From positions 1,014,001 through 1,078,000 of the forward strand of contig NC_092582.1 of assembly GCF_037975245.1 (NCBI RefSeq): 64,000 bases of DNA, written 5' to 3'. Below, piece after piece: positions 38,574-48,837 of this stretch (its first letter is position 1; the number at the start of each line of letters is the position of its first letter). A program made the translations under genes and the position numbers. The stretch is from Apostichopus japonicus. Taxonomy: Eukaryota > Echinodermata > Holothuroidea > Aspidochirotida > Stichopodidae. The notes beneath the pieces were generated by a model. That model worked only from the letters and a program-made list of their open reading frames with translations, had not been told where the DNA came from and made no database searches.

Positions 38574-38663
38574 TAACAAGACGCCCTCCCAGGAAATGGT
38601 CAAGCCCCTCCAGCGCCCCCCACCCTCACTGAAAAAAATCCTGGCTACGCCATTGTTAAGGTA

Positions 38664-39122
38664 TGTAGCCATGTAATCTTGTTTATACTGTTATATATGT
38701 TACAATGGTTGAAATATAGTTGAAGTGAAAATTGAACCTATATATATAAGCACGAGCAAGCAAACAACGTCAACTATCCATATCAGCTCCCTTGAGTGCA
38801 GATTACGTCGGTGTTACGTGTAAAATGCACATAAGTGATCCTGGGGTAAGGGTTAGGGTTATGATCAGTGATCCTGGGTGCGAGAGGATAGCGAGATGCG
38901 GTAGAACATACACCACATGTGATATTAGCTAAACAATGTAGGGAGACAAGTACCACACTGTGCACCCGTTACCAGTTCGTGAAACTGTTCTATAGGTATT
39001 CTGGTCATATGATAGTAAAGCCGCATTATGCGTTCAATCTCGTCGGTCTGTTAAACTTTCAGTTGTATTTTGTAGAAAATAAGCACACAATACCGTTCTA
39101 TTTTGCCAATATTTTGACCTAT
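38664..39122. other. Intron sequence, no gene
   Basis: Contains two and a half telomere-like repeats (near 38,848) and a block at 39,085-39,122 that is also present in duplication copy 2 (53,065-53,102). Confidence 0.5.
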
Positions 39123-39124
39123 TG

Positions 39125-39862
39125 GAGGAATTTCAGATATCTTGAAATCATTTCAGATATCTCAAATTAAATTACAGATATCTCCAATTTATTTAAGATA
39201 TCTACAAATAATTGCAGATATCTTAAATTCAATTTCAGATATCTCGAAATACCAGAGATTTTCAGATATCTCGAAATACCAGAGAATTTCAGATATCTGA
39301 AATTAAATTCGAGATATCCGAAATTGAATTCGAGATATCCGAAATTAAATTCGAGAAATCTGAAACTGAATCCAAGATATCTGCAATTCTATTTCAGATA
39401 TCTGAAATAGAATTTCAGATATCTCGAATTCAATTTCAGATATCTGATATAGAATTTCAGATATCTGAAAATTACCGATTTAATGTTAAAATGGCTTTCC
39501 ATTCGTGCCATTTTAACATTTGATCGGGAAATTCTGCATATGCATTTCAGATATCTGGAATTCAATTGCAGATATCTCGAATTCAATTTCAGATATCTCG
39601 AATTAGAATTGCAGATATCTTGAATTCAATTTCAGATATCTCGAATTCAATTACGCATATCTCGAAATCTATTTTAGATATCTCTAATTCAATTTCAGAT
39701 ATCTGAAATGAAATTTCAGATATCTCGAATTAAATTTCACATATCTCGAATTTAATTTCGGATATCTCGAAATCTATTCAAGATATCTCGAATTAAATTT
39801 CACATATCTGAAATAGAATTTTAGATATCTAAAATAAGAAACAATTTAAGATATCTAAAATT
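39125..39862. repeat. Self-complementary GATATC minisatellite
   Basis: About 740 bp of a roughly 20-bp unit, ATTTCAGATATCTCGAATTC, where both TTTCAGATATCTGAAA and GAATTC are palindromes. More than 30 AGATATC sites are present. The array is interrupted near 39,475-39,535 by a hairpin with arms AATGTTAAAATGG and its complement; the same motif marks its right end (39,865-39,890). It is absent from duplication copy 2. Confidence 0.92.
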
Positions 39863-40254
39863 CCCGATTAAATGTTAAAATGGTTTTCCATACTGACGAC
39901 TGTATCTCTCTCTCTCTCTACGCTGCAGGAACGTCACAGTGAGAGACACACACGGACATTAGCTAATGGTGCTGGACATCATGATTACGTAAACTACATA
40001 GTACAGTTATGAATGGAACGGTGAACACTCTGACCACGCATGCGTAAAATTGTTTTAATTCATCCTAATCAGTAACAAAGACCGGGCATCATGTCATTGG
40101 TTTGATTTTCCGTTTCGTTCGATCCCTTCGAATGGTGCAAAGTTTTGTGGGTAAAAGTACAATATCACGATCGGGGGTCGGGGGTTTCACTATAGCAGAT
40201 GTTTAACCATTCTGAATTGTAGCCAGGCTCATATGATTCCCAGATTTTACTCAC

Positions 40255-40458
40255 CACTAGGTATACACGTCAGTGATCCATCACTCCAGTCACCATTGCC
40301 CAAGCAGCTTCGCTGAATTTCTCTTGTTCCATCGATAGGTACGTTGCCGGAAGAACACGAGATCGTTGCAACTGTCCCAAATACTAATGTTGACTGATCT
40401 AAGGTGACATCTGCATTATCTACTTGAACTAGGGTTACATCACAGTAGTTCTCTTGTG
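40255..40458 (-). CDS. CCP/sushi exon of gene 2 (duplication copy 1)
   Basis: A 204-bp phase 1-1 exon (68 codons) encoding a slightly long CCP module. Cysteines are seen in NYCDVTLVQ, TISCSSGNV, RSCLGNGDW and LTCIPSG; the Trp of GDWSDG is in place. The acceptor is AATTAAG/CACAAG and the donor AGTG/GTGAGT. It aligns with the exon at 53,655-53,858, whose module has gained an extra cysteine; this copy keeps the normal four, so it looks like the functional one. Confidence 0.88.
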
Positions 40459-42925
40459 CTTAATTGTGAAAAGATAATTGAAAACTAAAAGTCAGAGAAC
40501 TAAGTTGAATCAACTTTCATAAAATACCTTACCACGTTTGATCACTGACCGCTATCCCTATAACGTCATATAGAAACACTACATCATATGCATACACACT
40601 CCAGGTTTTAAGTCCATCTGCCTTGCGGTTTATAGGAGTTCGTGAAAGGCGTAGGCTATATAATCGCACACATATAACATGTTACGTTGACCCCAACCCA
40701 TCACTGGAAAGCCCCCCTACCTCGCATGTCATTTGCTAGTAACACGTAACGCCTTCTAATGCACAATAACACACCAAGTTTCAGTTAGCCTCCACCGCTA
40801 GTGTTGTGAGGAGGACATTCAGGGCGCGTTGCCAGGAATTTGCCAAGGGAGGGGCGAAACTGTAGATTCGGCATTGCAAACTATCAGAGCCGTATATAGA
40901 GAGAGTTTGGCCAACCATGTAACCGATTTGGATTGGTCGAGAGGGAAAACGCCCACACAGGGTGGTAAAATAGGTCCACTTGAAAACTTTTTAGCAGGCG
41001 ACACGCATACTCACAGTGTATAGACTATCGTTTGTGTACACGAAAAAGTACGAAATTATGAAAGAAATGGTGCTGGGGATGCTGCAATCGGTCAGAACAT
41101 GGATATTGTTGTTTGATTTTCCGACTGACCATAAAAGAAGAGGAATTTTTTGGAAGTAGAAAGAACAAGATGGAGATCTAATGAAAAAAAGTCTGTGTAG
41201 CCTAGGCCCATACTAGCCATAGGCCCTAGTGTAATACGAGTAATGTACAAGCAATGCGAGAATTTTACGTTCAGACTGGTTTCTGTAATTACATGCATGG
41301 CTATTCTCTCTCGTTTTACGATCCACAAATTCGATTTCATTATGCCAGCTCTTCTAATCATAGGCATGTCAGTTTCAGTCGCACATATAGTTATCCTAAT
41401 TCCTAGTTATTGTATGCCTAGGCTATGCCTAGCCTAAAAAAGTATCACTTTTAGTTTAATGTAAAAGGGTGGGCTAGCCTCTAGGCATCACGTAAAGCCC
41501 TAATCCTTAGTTAAGCCCGAAGCATAAGTTAAGCCTGGGCTTAGTTAGACCTGGACCATTCTTGCTATTACTACAACTGTTATAGCACATTACATAATAT
41601 GGCACAGTATAAGGCCCAATTAAACTAGGTCTATGGAAACAAAGTAGCCTAGGCCTAAACTAGTTAGGCTAGGTCTATACTCATTGGCAACTTGTGGGTT
41701 GTGTACACATACAGGCCTAATTATATAGACCCTTTTAGTATGCCATAAACAAGTGCCCAAATGGTTAAATGATCTTGGTTTGTGTTAATTGTCAGCATTG
41801 GCCTAGCCTTTTTAGGCTAACATGAATTCAGCCTAATATTTTCTTCTTCAAAAGTATAGCCTAGGCCTTGGTTTAATTTGGATGCAGTCAACTATCATTT
41901 ATCAAAGTTGCATCAGTACCTCCTTATTCCCTTAATTGACACCCACATTGACGATTGAAGTTAAAAAAAATCTTTTTAAATTATCTTTAGACAGTAAATT
42001 TTAACTCCCTGAATTTCAGGACTTTTTTTACAAATCAAAGGTGACATGTGCTCTGAAGAAAAACTCCTAACATAAAAAGCCACAGTTAGCAGACTGTGAT
42101 AAAGACAACCCTGGTGAGTGACTACTAGACTGAAATCCAGTTCCTGCAACCACAGCAATAAAGTCTTTGTTTTAATCAATGCACTTGTGTGTTTGAAACT
42201 TTCAAATGGACACTCAATGGCAGTTGGTTAAGATATAAGGTTTTACCTTCATCATGGAGAGTTGAAGGGAATCTGCCTCATCATCTGAATAATGGACTCA
42301 AGGATAGCAACAAATCATGATTGGATAATGATTTTGAGCAAGTAAATATCTGGCAATTTGAAAGTTTGTATTATTTTTTTACATATTATTTAAGCTGTTT
42401 AGCTCACACACAAGCAAATGATCAAGTGACAACAACCGATGCAGTATATTTAAAGGTATTGAAGACTTGCCCTAAACCGCATGCCGCGCTCTGAAAAAGT
42501 TTACTTTCCGTTGCTTGCAAGTGAAGTTTTTTTTTGTCGCTACAAAATGCAGACAGTAATGAAACCTGATACCTTGTTATCTTTTATCTAGACCTGAGAT
42601 GTCCACGCTGCTATGTGCACTGTGTTGTGGGTATTGACTGTGATGTTTGTATTGACTGTGTGTGTATTTTCTGGGATCAATGGTGGTGTCTAACACTTCT
42701 GTTACACCTCATTCGAAACTAGGTCCGATAACCGGCATGAGACGTTTCTTTGTGCGGGAGTCTCCACACCCTTAAAGGAGAAGTATTTATATCCCATTAA
42801 TAGAGAAAGAATTATGTTTCAATTGGTAGCATGCAACTTAAAATTTTGCAAACATTAGATACAATCAAACAATAACAAGGTTCATTTACAAGGTAATCTG
42901 CTGCCCTTTATTTCACATTAGTCTG

Positions 42926-43220
42926 TCACATCAGAAGGTCACAGCTTTCAATAATTATACAAACAAATTCTCTTGATGGGTGCTTCGTTAGATTCCTGCA
43001 ATTTTCAAGTTTATCAATGTAATAAGTTCTGAATGTGGCAATGTGGAGAAGCTTTGGGATAATCTGTGGATAAGACTGCCAGACTATCAACAAGATTCCA
43101 CATCCATGCAACTCCAACTGCTTCCTTCACCTCCTTGCAGATGTACCACATGTCCAAAAAAAAGTCAGCATTGGTTAATGTAATTAAAATCTGGCTTCCT
43201 CCTGAGCTGGCAAATACACA
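42926..43220 (-). pseudogene. Possible coding remnant inside the 4.49-kb element
   Basis: On the minus strand about 43,220-43,010 reads as a protein-like segment (DMWYICKEVKEAVGVAWMWN and onward). It is followed in another frame by LENCRNLTKHPSREF, a stop near 42,926, and AATAAA about 15 nt later (near 42,910). This looks like the 3' end of a decayed gene or captured transcript. I do not recognise the family, and a chance open frame is possible. Confidence 0.25.
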
Positions 43221-45079
43221 TGAATTGTCAAGTACAGAGGTCAGTGTGAAACCACTGAAAGATCTCAGCTTTCAAGAAAACAAAGACTTGAAGCCAAATT
43301 GACAGAGGCCACACTGATACCATTCCACTCTCATAAGATGAAGGTATCACACACACTTCATTTTGCTTCTGCGATGCAGTGCCTGGTAGACTGTGAGGGT
43401 CACCCAATGGATGTTTTAACAACTGCCTGGTTTATAGAGCTCTGCAACAGATAATTCATCCTAATGTCTAGTCGTCATCCTGTCATGGCCTTGAGCAAGT
43501 TGAACCCACTTCAACACAAAGCAGCTATTGAATTCTTGTCTAGGTACTGTCAAATCCACATCACCATCATTGCTGGTTCCAGCTACGCTGACCATGATAA
43601 AAGAGTACAATGAGGGTTTTTTAATTCACCCAACAGAGCTTGCATTCCAGCACCTTTGGGCAGCTGAAAAGATATTCAGAAATTGTTATATATGAGTGTG
43701 TTTGTATGCATGCATATGTGTGATTTTCTTCCTTTACAGAACAGCTCCATTTTGATAAGCTATGTAACGTGGAAACCTGCCAATCATATGTTTGAAATAG
43801 GACAGGCTGAAACGATTCTTAAATGGAAAGCTTAACGACTTCTTGCATTTTTATACATCACTGTTCAGGTAAGGCCAGTAAGGGCAGTATGAAGAATAAG
43901 TAACAATTAATAATTATCATTATGGCCATTTGCTGTCTGCATAATAACAAACTGAATGATGTCATCAGCCCTGTGCTCAGTTGACAACACTGACAAGTAG
44001 GCACACTATGTCAGTGTGATCCATGAAACCTTATTAAGGACATGACCTTATAGTATATATGTTAATGGAAAATACATAAGCTACAACATACACCAGTCTT
44101 CAGTTGTTGCAGGTTTTTTTTTTCTCGACAGACCCATTCAATCTGTTGCACCTACTATAGCCTAGTACTACATTCCTGAGAAATTAACACCACAATATCA
44201 GTCTTAGGTTTGCCCACAGACTCCCAACTATTGCTAACTCCTACACTCAAGTATATAGTTTAGTTTAGTAGAAAAAAAGACCAGGAGAGACATTCAAGTC
44301 CCCATTAAGGACCCTAAGGCTATATGAGAGGAATAAAACCGAGGCCATCAAATGTCATACCCAATTACAATGCTTAATGTACTCATCCAAAGTATTCTTG
44401 AACCCATTCACACTACTTGCAATTCAACCTTCTCAGGCAAACCATTCCATCCATTCACAACCCTTGTATAAGTTGTATTAGACTTTAGAGAAAAAGTTAT
44501 GCCGAATATTATTCCTACTATGTAACTTCTGGAGTTTAATACAATGACCTCTGGTACAACTACTTTTTGGCAAACCTGAAAAGATCAGTGAAGCATAAAT
44601 TGTCATTTTATGTGTAGGCCTACTTAATTTAATTGAAGGATCTATTAAAGTAGGCCTGATGCTATAGTTGTGCGTCTGTAATCTAGCCTAGCCAGGACTG
44701 TGATGTGTGCTTTTCGTTTGTATGACTAAAGTAGGACTAGTACTAGTATGAGGCGTAAAATAAAACAAGTGTAATGACAGGTTTTCAGCTAGTTTTCTAT
44801 GCATTTCAGGTGTGAAGATAAACGTAAATGTCATTAACTAACGCATACTCTAATTCATTACCTGATATCCATTTTGTTCCTCGTATGCCTGTCAAAATCT
44901 GACATTCTGAGTCGCTTCGTTTGTTCGTTTGTGTGCAAAGCTGCTATATATTGTGTGTGGTGTTTTTCGTGTTTCGCGCAACTGGTAACGACAACTGGAC
45001 CTATCTTGATGCCCATGGTTTGCGTGTGACGTCACAAATCGCCAGTTGGCCAAACTCTCTCTATATACGGCTCTGCAAA

Positions 45080-45178
45080 CTATCTAAGCGTAGCGCCACC
45101 ATAATTGGCGCGAAGCGTTCAAGAAAATTTTGGTTGAAAATGCCTCCCAGATCGCTGGATTTGGCACTTCCCAGGCCG
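45080..45178 (-). repeat. GC-rich subterminal module, copy e
   Basis: Inverted copy (ACTATCTAAGCG to GGCACTTCCCAGGCC) about 130 bp inside the right end of the 4.49-kb element. Confidence 0.75.
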
Positions 45179-45931
45179 TGTAAGTTGCATCTTAGCAGTT
45201 TCTCTATGAAAATACTAGCGATATCATAAAAACATTAAAAACAAAATATAAAAAATATGTTCAAGGGGGGTGCGGCTGCCCCCTTCGCCCCCCCCCCATG
45301 GCTACGCGCCTGAGGACATTAAGGTTTTACAAAATATGTAACTAGTAAGTGCTATATCCCGCCTCCAGTACATTTATAGGCAGAGATCAGATAAAAACAA
45401 CTACAGACTGCTTGAAACCGTAAGGTCAATCCTGGTGCATTATTTATAATAGCGTATAGGTTGATGTAGTTGTGTGAGAAAAGGTTAAGGCAGGATTTTT
45501 TTACTTTTATCCACCACGAGCATACCAAACCCGTCTTTTCCATGTTGGATAAGATGAACGATACCTATCATAGCGGCAGCGGTCAAACTCATATCAATGA
45601 TTCAGATGGGTTGTCCATTTCCATGCCGTTGCCTACTGATTACTTTTGAACACAATTTGACAACAGTACCAAGTTTAAGGATCTAAACAACTTAAAGAAT
45701 AACACAGAAACACTTCGGACTCATTGATGTGATTTTTAAAATTGCTTAATTCTTTTCATGCAGGGCGCATATAAAATGAGATGTATTTTTTGCTGGTTTT
45801 GTGTAGCTATATAAAGCTGATCATCATCATCATTTTTACACGTATAGGCTATTGGTAATGATGGAGTTTGTGCATCTCGACTTATGCAAAAATGTGTTGT
45901 TGCTACTGATAATATTTATGACTAGACTTAC

Positions 45932-46066
45932 CTGTCGGAATACATGACAATCCACAGACGCCATCGCACAGACAGGGTCTGCCGCGTAAACAGTCGGCAT
46001 CGGTTACACATGTCTTCCTACATGTTCGACGGAGTGCCGTAACCTGTGCTGCGTCTCTATTGCATT
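45932..46066 (-). CDS. WAP-like eight-cysteine exon of gene 2 (duplication copy 1)
   Basis: A 135-bp phase 1-1 exon. Eight cysteines are seen in ECNRD, RRTC, RKTC, TDADC, GRPC, LC, DGVC and GLSC. The segment CVTDADC...CDGVCGLSC has the WAP four-disulfide core layout, including the Asp between cysteines 3 and 4 and the ending CG-x-x-C. The usual adjacent CC pair is split as CLC. The acceptor is GTTACAG/AATGCAAT and the donor ACAG/GTAAGT. Its paralogue at 54,824-54,958 has lost one cysteine. It lies between two CCP exons, giving a WAP-CCP alternation. Confidence 0.8.
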
Positions 46067-47045
46067 CTGTAACTAAAATATTCATTATCGTTAGAATCGA
46101 CTGAGAGTTATTGAATAGCTTTAGATGTAAACTAAGAGTTACAAATTTGAAAGATGTGAAAACCTTCCATTGGTGCTGTAAGCAACAGCCTGGGGATTGG
46201 GGAGAAAAACGCGAAATCAATACGTTCGACCTATACCCACGCCCAAGAGAAGGATTCATAAAGTGTGGGGAATATGAGATTTATTACACGGCGATCTGCA
46301 CACCTTTGTACGATACTTACTACTACTATGCAGAACTGAAATCAATATGTCGACACACTAGCTATAATCTCAGGAATCGTGCATTGACACCAAAATATAG
46401 AGTGCAAGTTTTCAGAAACTCGTTTGTATACAGAGCATCTATTTTTATTCAACATGACACTTTAAATGACTTGATTTGATGTAATTTGTATAGTTTCCAC
46501 AATTTTTATTCCCTAATTGGGTTACTGTTTTCCTAACTTTTATACATTTTATGAATGCATATAACAATTTCATTTATTTTATTTATGATACTCACCATTT
46601 TCCTATTTATGAACTGTATTTTATGCAATTTATACTGGTAAACGTAACGAAACGAAAATTACCTAAGGAAATTACTCTGAGTTATGTTGTGACTTTGAGT
46701 CACTTCGATCATGACCAGAAATATCCATACATTTTTTCTTTCGTCTAAGGTCTAAAAAAGTAACCAAATTTGTTTCAGGTATAGTGGCTTGCGCAAAGTG
46801 GTAAGGGGTTCATGTGTCTCCCCCACCCACCCCCACCTCGATCGTCAGTCGGAATGTTAACTTTCAGTCTGAGAAATAGGCTTGCCACTACAATGGATAT
46901 AAAACCCCTTTACAGACTCACACATAGATCAAGTGAATTATTAGCACAACTTTGAGAATCGCCTTCACCGACCCCCAGAAAGCACCCCTTGTCTATAAAA
47001 TGCTTGATTAGCACCTGGCCCTGTCAACAAAGTCGATGCCCTTAC

Positions 47046-47219
47046 CACAAGAAACATCATTGGTCGCGTTCCACACTTTGGTTTCCAGACACTCCAGATG
47101 GGCGTTACCACTGAGTACGTATCCAGAAGAGCAAGAGAAAGTCGCAGTTGAGCCAACTGTTCTGTTTACAGGGTCGTAGATAACATTACCATTCTCCGGG
47201 GCTTCGAAAAATTCACAAC
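47046..47219 (-). CDS. CCP/sushi exon of gene 2 (duplication copy 1)
   Basis: A 174-bp phase 1-1 exon. Cysteines are seen in GCEFFEAPENG, TFSCSSGYVL, LECLETKVW and VSCG; GY follows cysteine 2 and the Trp is in TKVWNAT. The acceptor GTGTAG/GTTGTGAA and donor TGTG/GTAAGG are intact. In the duplicate at 55,620-55,793 the acceptor G is mutated. Sequons NRT and NAT suggest glycosylation. Confidence 0.9.
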
Positions 47220-48475
47220 CTACACAGAGAAAGTTTTCGGTTAGGCATGGAAGGCAGTTCAGAGGTTTTAAATTACAGTAAATACTTAACCGTTCATAGA
47301 AAACGATCATTACATGTTTTTCTTTAAAGTTACGTCCATTCCTATGTAACGTTATTTGATTAAACTATGAAACAGCATATAGGACGCAGAGAACATGTCA
47401 CGTTAAATGGAAAGTTTTATTTTGCACCTATACGTAGGTCACTGACTGGCTAGTGCATACATGTCTGGGACACGAGTGGACTAAATCGTAAGCCTGTGAT
47501 TTACTAAGGCAGCAAAATGTTTTCAGTTCATAGAAGATAACTACCTCAAATCACCAAGTATATGGTACAAATAGAGATATAACCTCCATGGAACACGAAG
47601 ATGACATCTCCGGGACGTTTCGGGGTTGCTGTGATTGCGAGGTTGGCGGGGGGGGGGGGGGGGGGGTGGAGAGTAGAATATCAATATTCCAACTAGAATC
47701 ATAATTTTGAACTGGGTGGATTCGTAAGGAGGGGTGCCGTACCGCAAGTTCGAAATTTTCAGCAGTATAACACGAATGGGTTGTCAATTCTTTGTACCTT
47801 AAATAAGGTTAACCGGCTACTTTTTTATATATATTAATATGATGAGGTGCTTAATCGAACGCCAATTGCCATATTAAGACAATTGTAAACTGCTCGTAGT
47901 ATTTTCAACTTTACTATGGGTTGTGCTAGCAGTTATATAAACAAGATTTGGGTTAATTGTAAGATCGAATTTCGTCAAATATTGTAATCATGCCAACCTA
48001 ACATTAGAAATATTAGAAATCGCCTAATATTATAGACTCAGAAATCAGAATTATTCTGTCAAGAGTGCTATCATGTTAAATTACTTGAAAAGATGTTGCA
48101 TAGATAAAATTAAAAACTATCACGTTTCTGAACATCTATTTTCCAACTTTATTTAAAGATTTAAGCCAATTATTGGGTGAGAAAGCCTCCCCTTCCCCGT
48201 AGCTGTACGTCCTTGTTTCATCTGAACTAAGAAAGTCCCGGCAACTCGTATCTCTAGCCACACCTGCCTGCTTCATTATCCACCTCTCTCCACCCACCTC
48301 TCTCTCCGCCTCTCTCCACCTCTCTCTCTCCACCTCCCGTCCATCGATACAAACAGAAGTTCATATTGTCAGGCTGTGTTTATGAAAACTTAAGTGTGGT
48401 GAATGCTTTGCTGTTATAAGTAAGGTGCGGGCCGCACGGCTCGACAGAAACGACATTGAAAAAAGTCAATCTTAC
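47220..48475. other. Intron of gene 2
   Basis: Contains a long G-run near 47,650 and a CT-rich tract at about 48,260-48,340 where the duplication ends. No exon was recognised. Confidence 0.5.
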
Positions 48476-48610
48476 CTATCCTCACACAGGACCAGCCACA
48501 ATTGTCGACGCACTGACAAGTTCTACCGACTTTTCTACATGTCCGTGTATCTGCACAGCTTTTGTCGGTACAGGTTGCAGTTACATTTCGAGTAGGACAT
48601 GATTCTTGCG
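48476..48610 (-). CDS. WAP-like eight-cysteine exon of gene 2 (first WAP)
   Basis: A 135-bp phase 1-1 exon next to the signal peptide exon in transcript order. Eight cysteines are seen in ESCPTRN, ATC, DKSC, TRTC, GRTC, QC, DNC and WSC, again with CQC in place of the WAP CC pair. It begins with AQE, as does the CCP exon at 40,458; the WAP exon of gene 1 can also start with AQE. The acceptor is TTTACAG/CGCAAG and the donor ATAG/GTAAGA. This exon lies just outside the segmental duplication and has no copy at 57 kb. Confidence 0.78.
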
Positions 48611-48689
48611 CTGTAAATAAGTTTGTACATGCCTATTAAATATTATAACCTCATCAGCAGGACTGTAAACAAACAGTATTTGATAATAT

Positions 48690-48837
48690 CTAAAACTATT
48701 GTGTAAAAGTAAGTAGGCTCGAGGTTTCGATCCTAGCAGGATCCTGTTCAGAGGCTTCAGCCTCTGAAGAACTGAATAAGATCCTGCCAGGGTCGAAACG
48801 TCAAGCTCACTTATACTTTTACGCATTCTATTACACA
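48690..48837. repeat. Inverted repeat with GTCGAAACGTC-type motif
   Basis: Two inverted arms contain GATCCTG(C/T)(T/C)AGG(A/G)TCGAAAC and extend outward through 'aaaagtaagt' and its complement, meeting at TTCAGAGGCTTCAGCCTCTGAA. Similar GTCGAAAC-bearing tails occur on Penelope-like retroelements and hammerhead-related repeats. A full hammerhead core (CTGATGA) is not present. Confidence 0.6.

Larger units (their letters stand above)
37000..38655. mobile_element. 1.66-kb hAT-like non-autonomous element
   Basis: Inverted ends CAGTGGCGTAGCCAAG (37,000) and CCTGGCTACGCCATTG (to 38,655) are flanked on both sides by the exact octamer TTAAGGTA (36,992-36,999 and 38,656-38,663). An 8-bp target duplication is the hAT signature. 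No transposase frame was recognised. Two copies of the GC-rich module lie near the right end (38,295 and 38,478). Confidence 0.85.
40820..45312. mobile_element. 4.49-kb hAT-like element inserted in gene 2
   Basis: Ends CAGGGCGCGTTGCC (40,820) and GGCTACGCGCCTG (to 45,312) are imperfect inverted repeats flanked by the exact octamer AGGACATT (40,812-40,819 and 45,313-45,320). Further inside, 30 bases at 40,886-40,915 are exactly complementary to 45,045-45,074. The duplicated locus at about 54,212 reads straight through one such site, an empty-site control. A hAT superfamily call follows from the 8-bp duplication. No intact transposase was recognised. The interior (41.2-44.8 kb) is rich in 'taggcct' words and has one possible decayed coding remnant near 43 kb. 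Confidence 0.88.
36985..48340. repeat. Segmental duplication, copy 1 (within gene 2)
   Basis: Collinear with 52,193-56,900. Matching blocks include 36,985-37,700, a short block at 39,085-39,122, 39,900-40,819 and 45,313-48,340. Copy 1 contains three modules (CCP 40.3, WAP 45.9, CCP 47.1 kb). It differs by the 4.49-kb element insertion, the GATATC minisatellite and the right half of the 37.0-kb element. The right boundary lies in a CT-rich tract. Confidence 0.88.

Noticed and set aside
36985-38655. Independent insertions of the same element at 37.0 and 52.2 kb
   Set aside because: The bases just outside the left terminal repeat also match at both sites, so one insertion followed by segmental duplication is simpler.
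38848-38866. Telomere-like TTAGGG repeats
   Set aside because: Only about two and a half units; too short to mean a former telomere.
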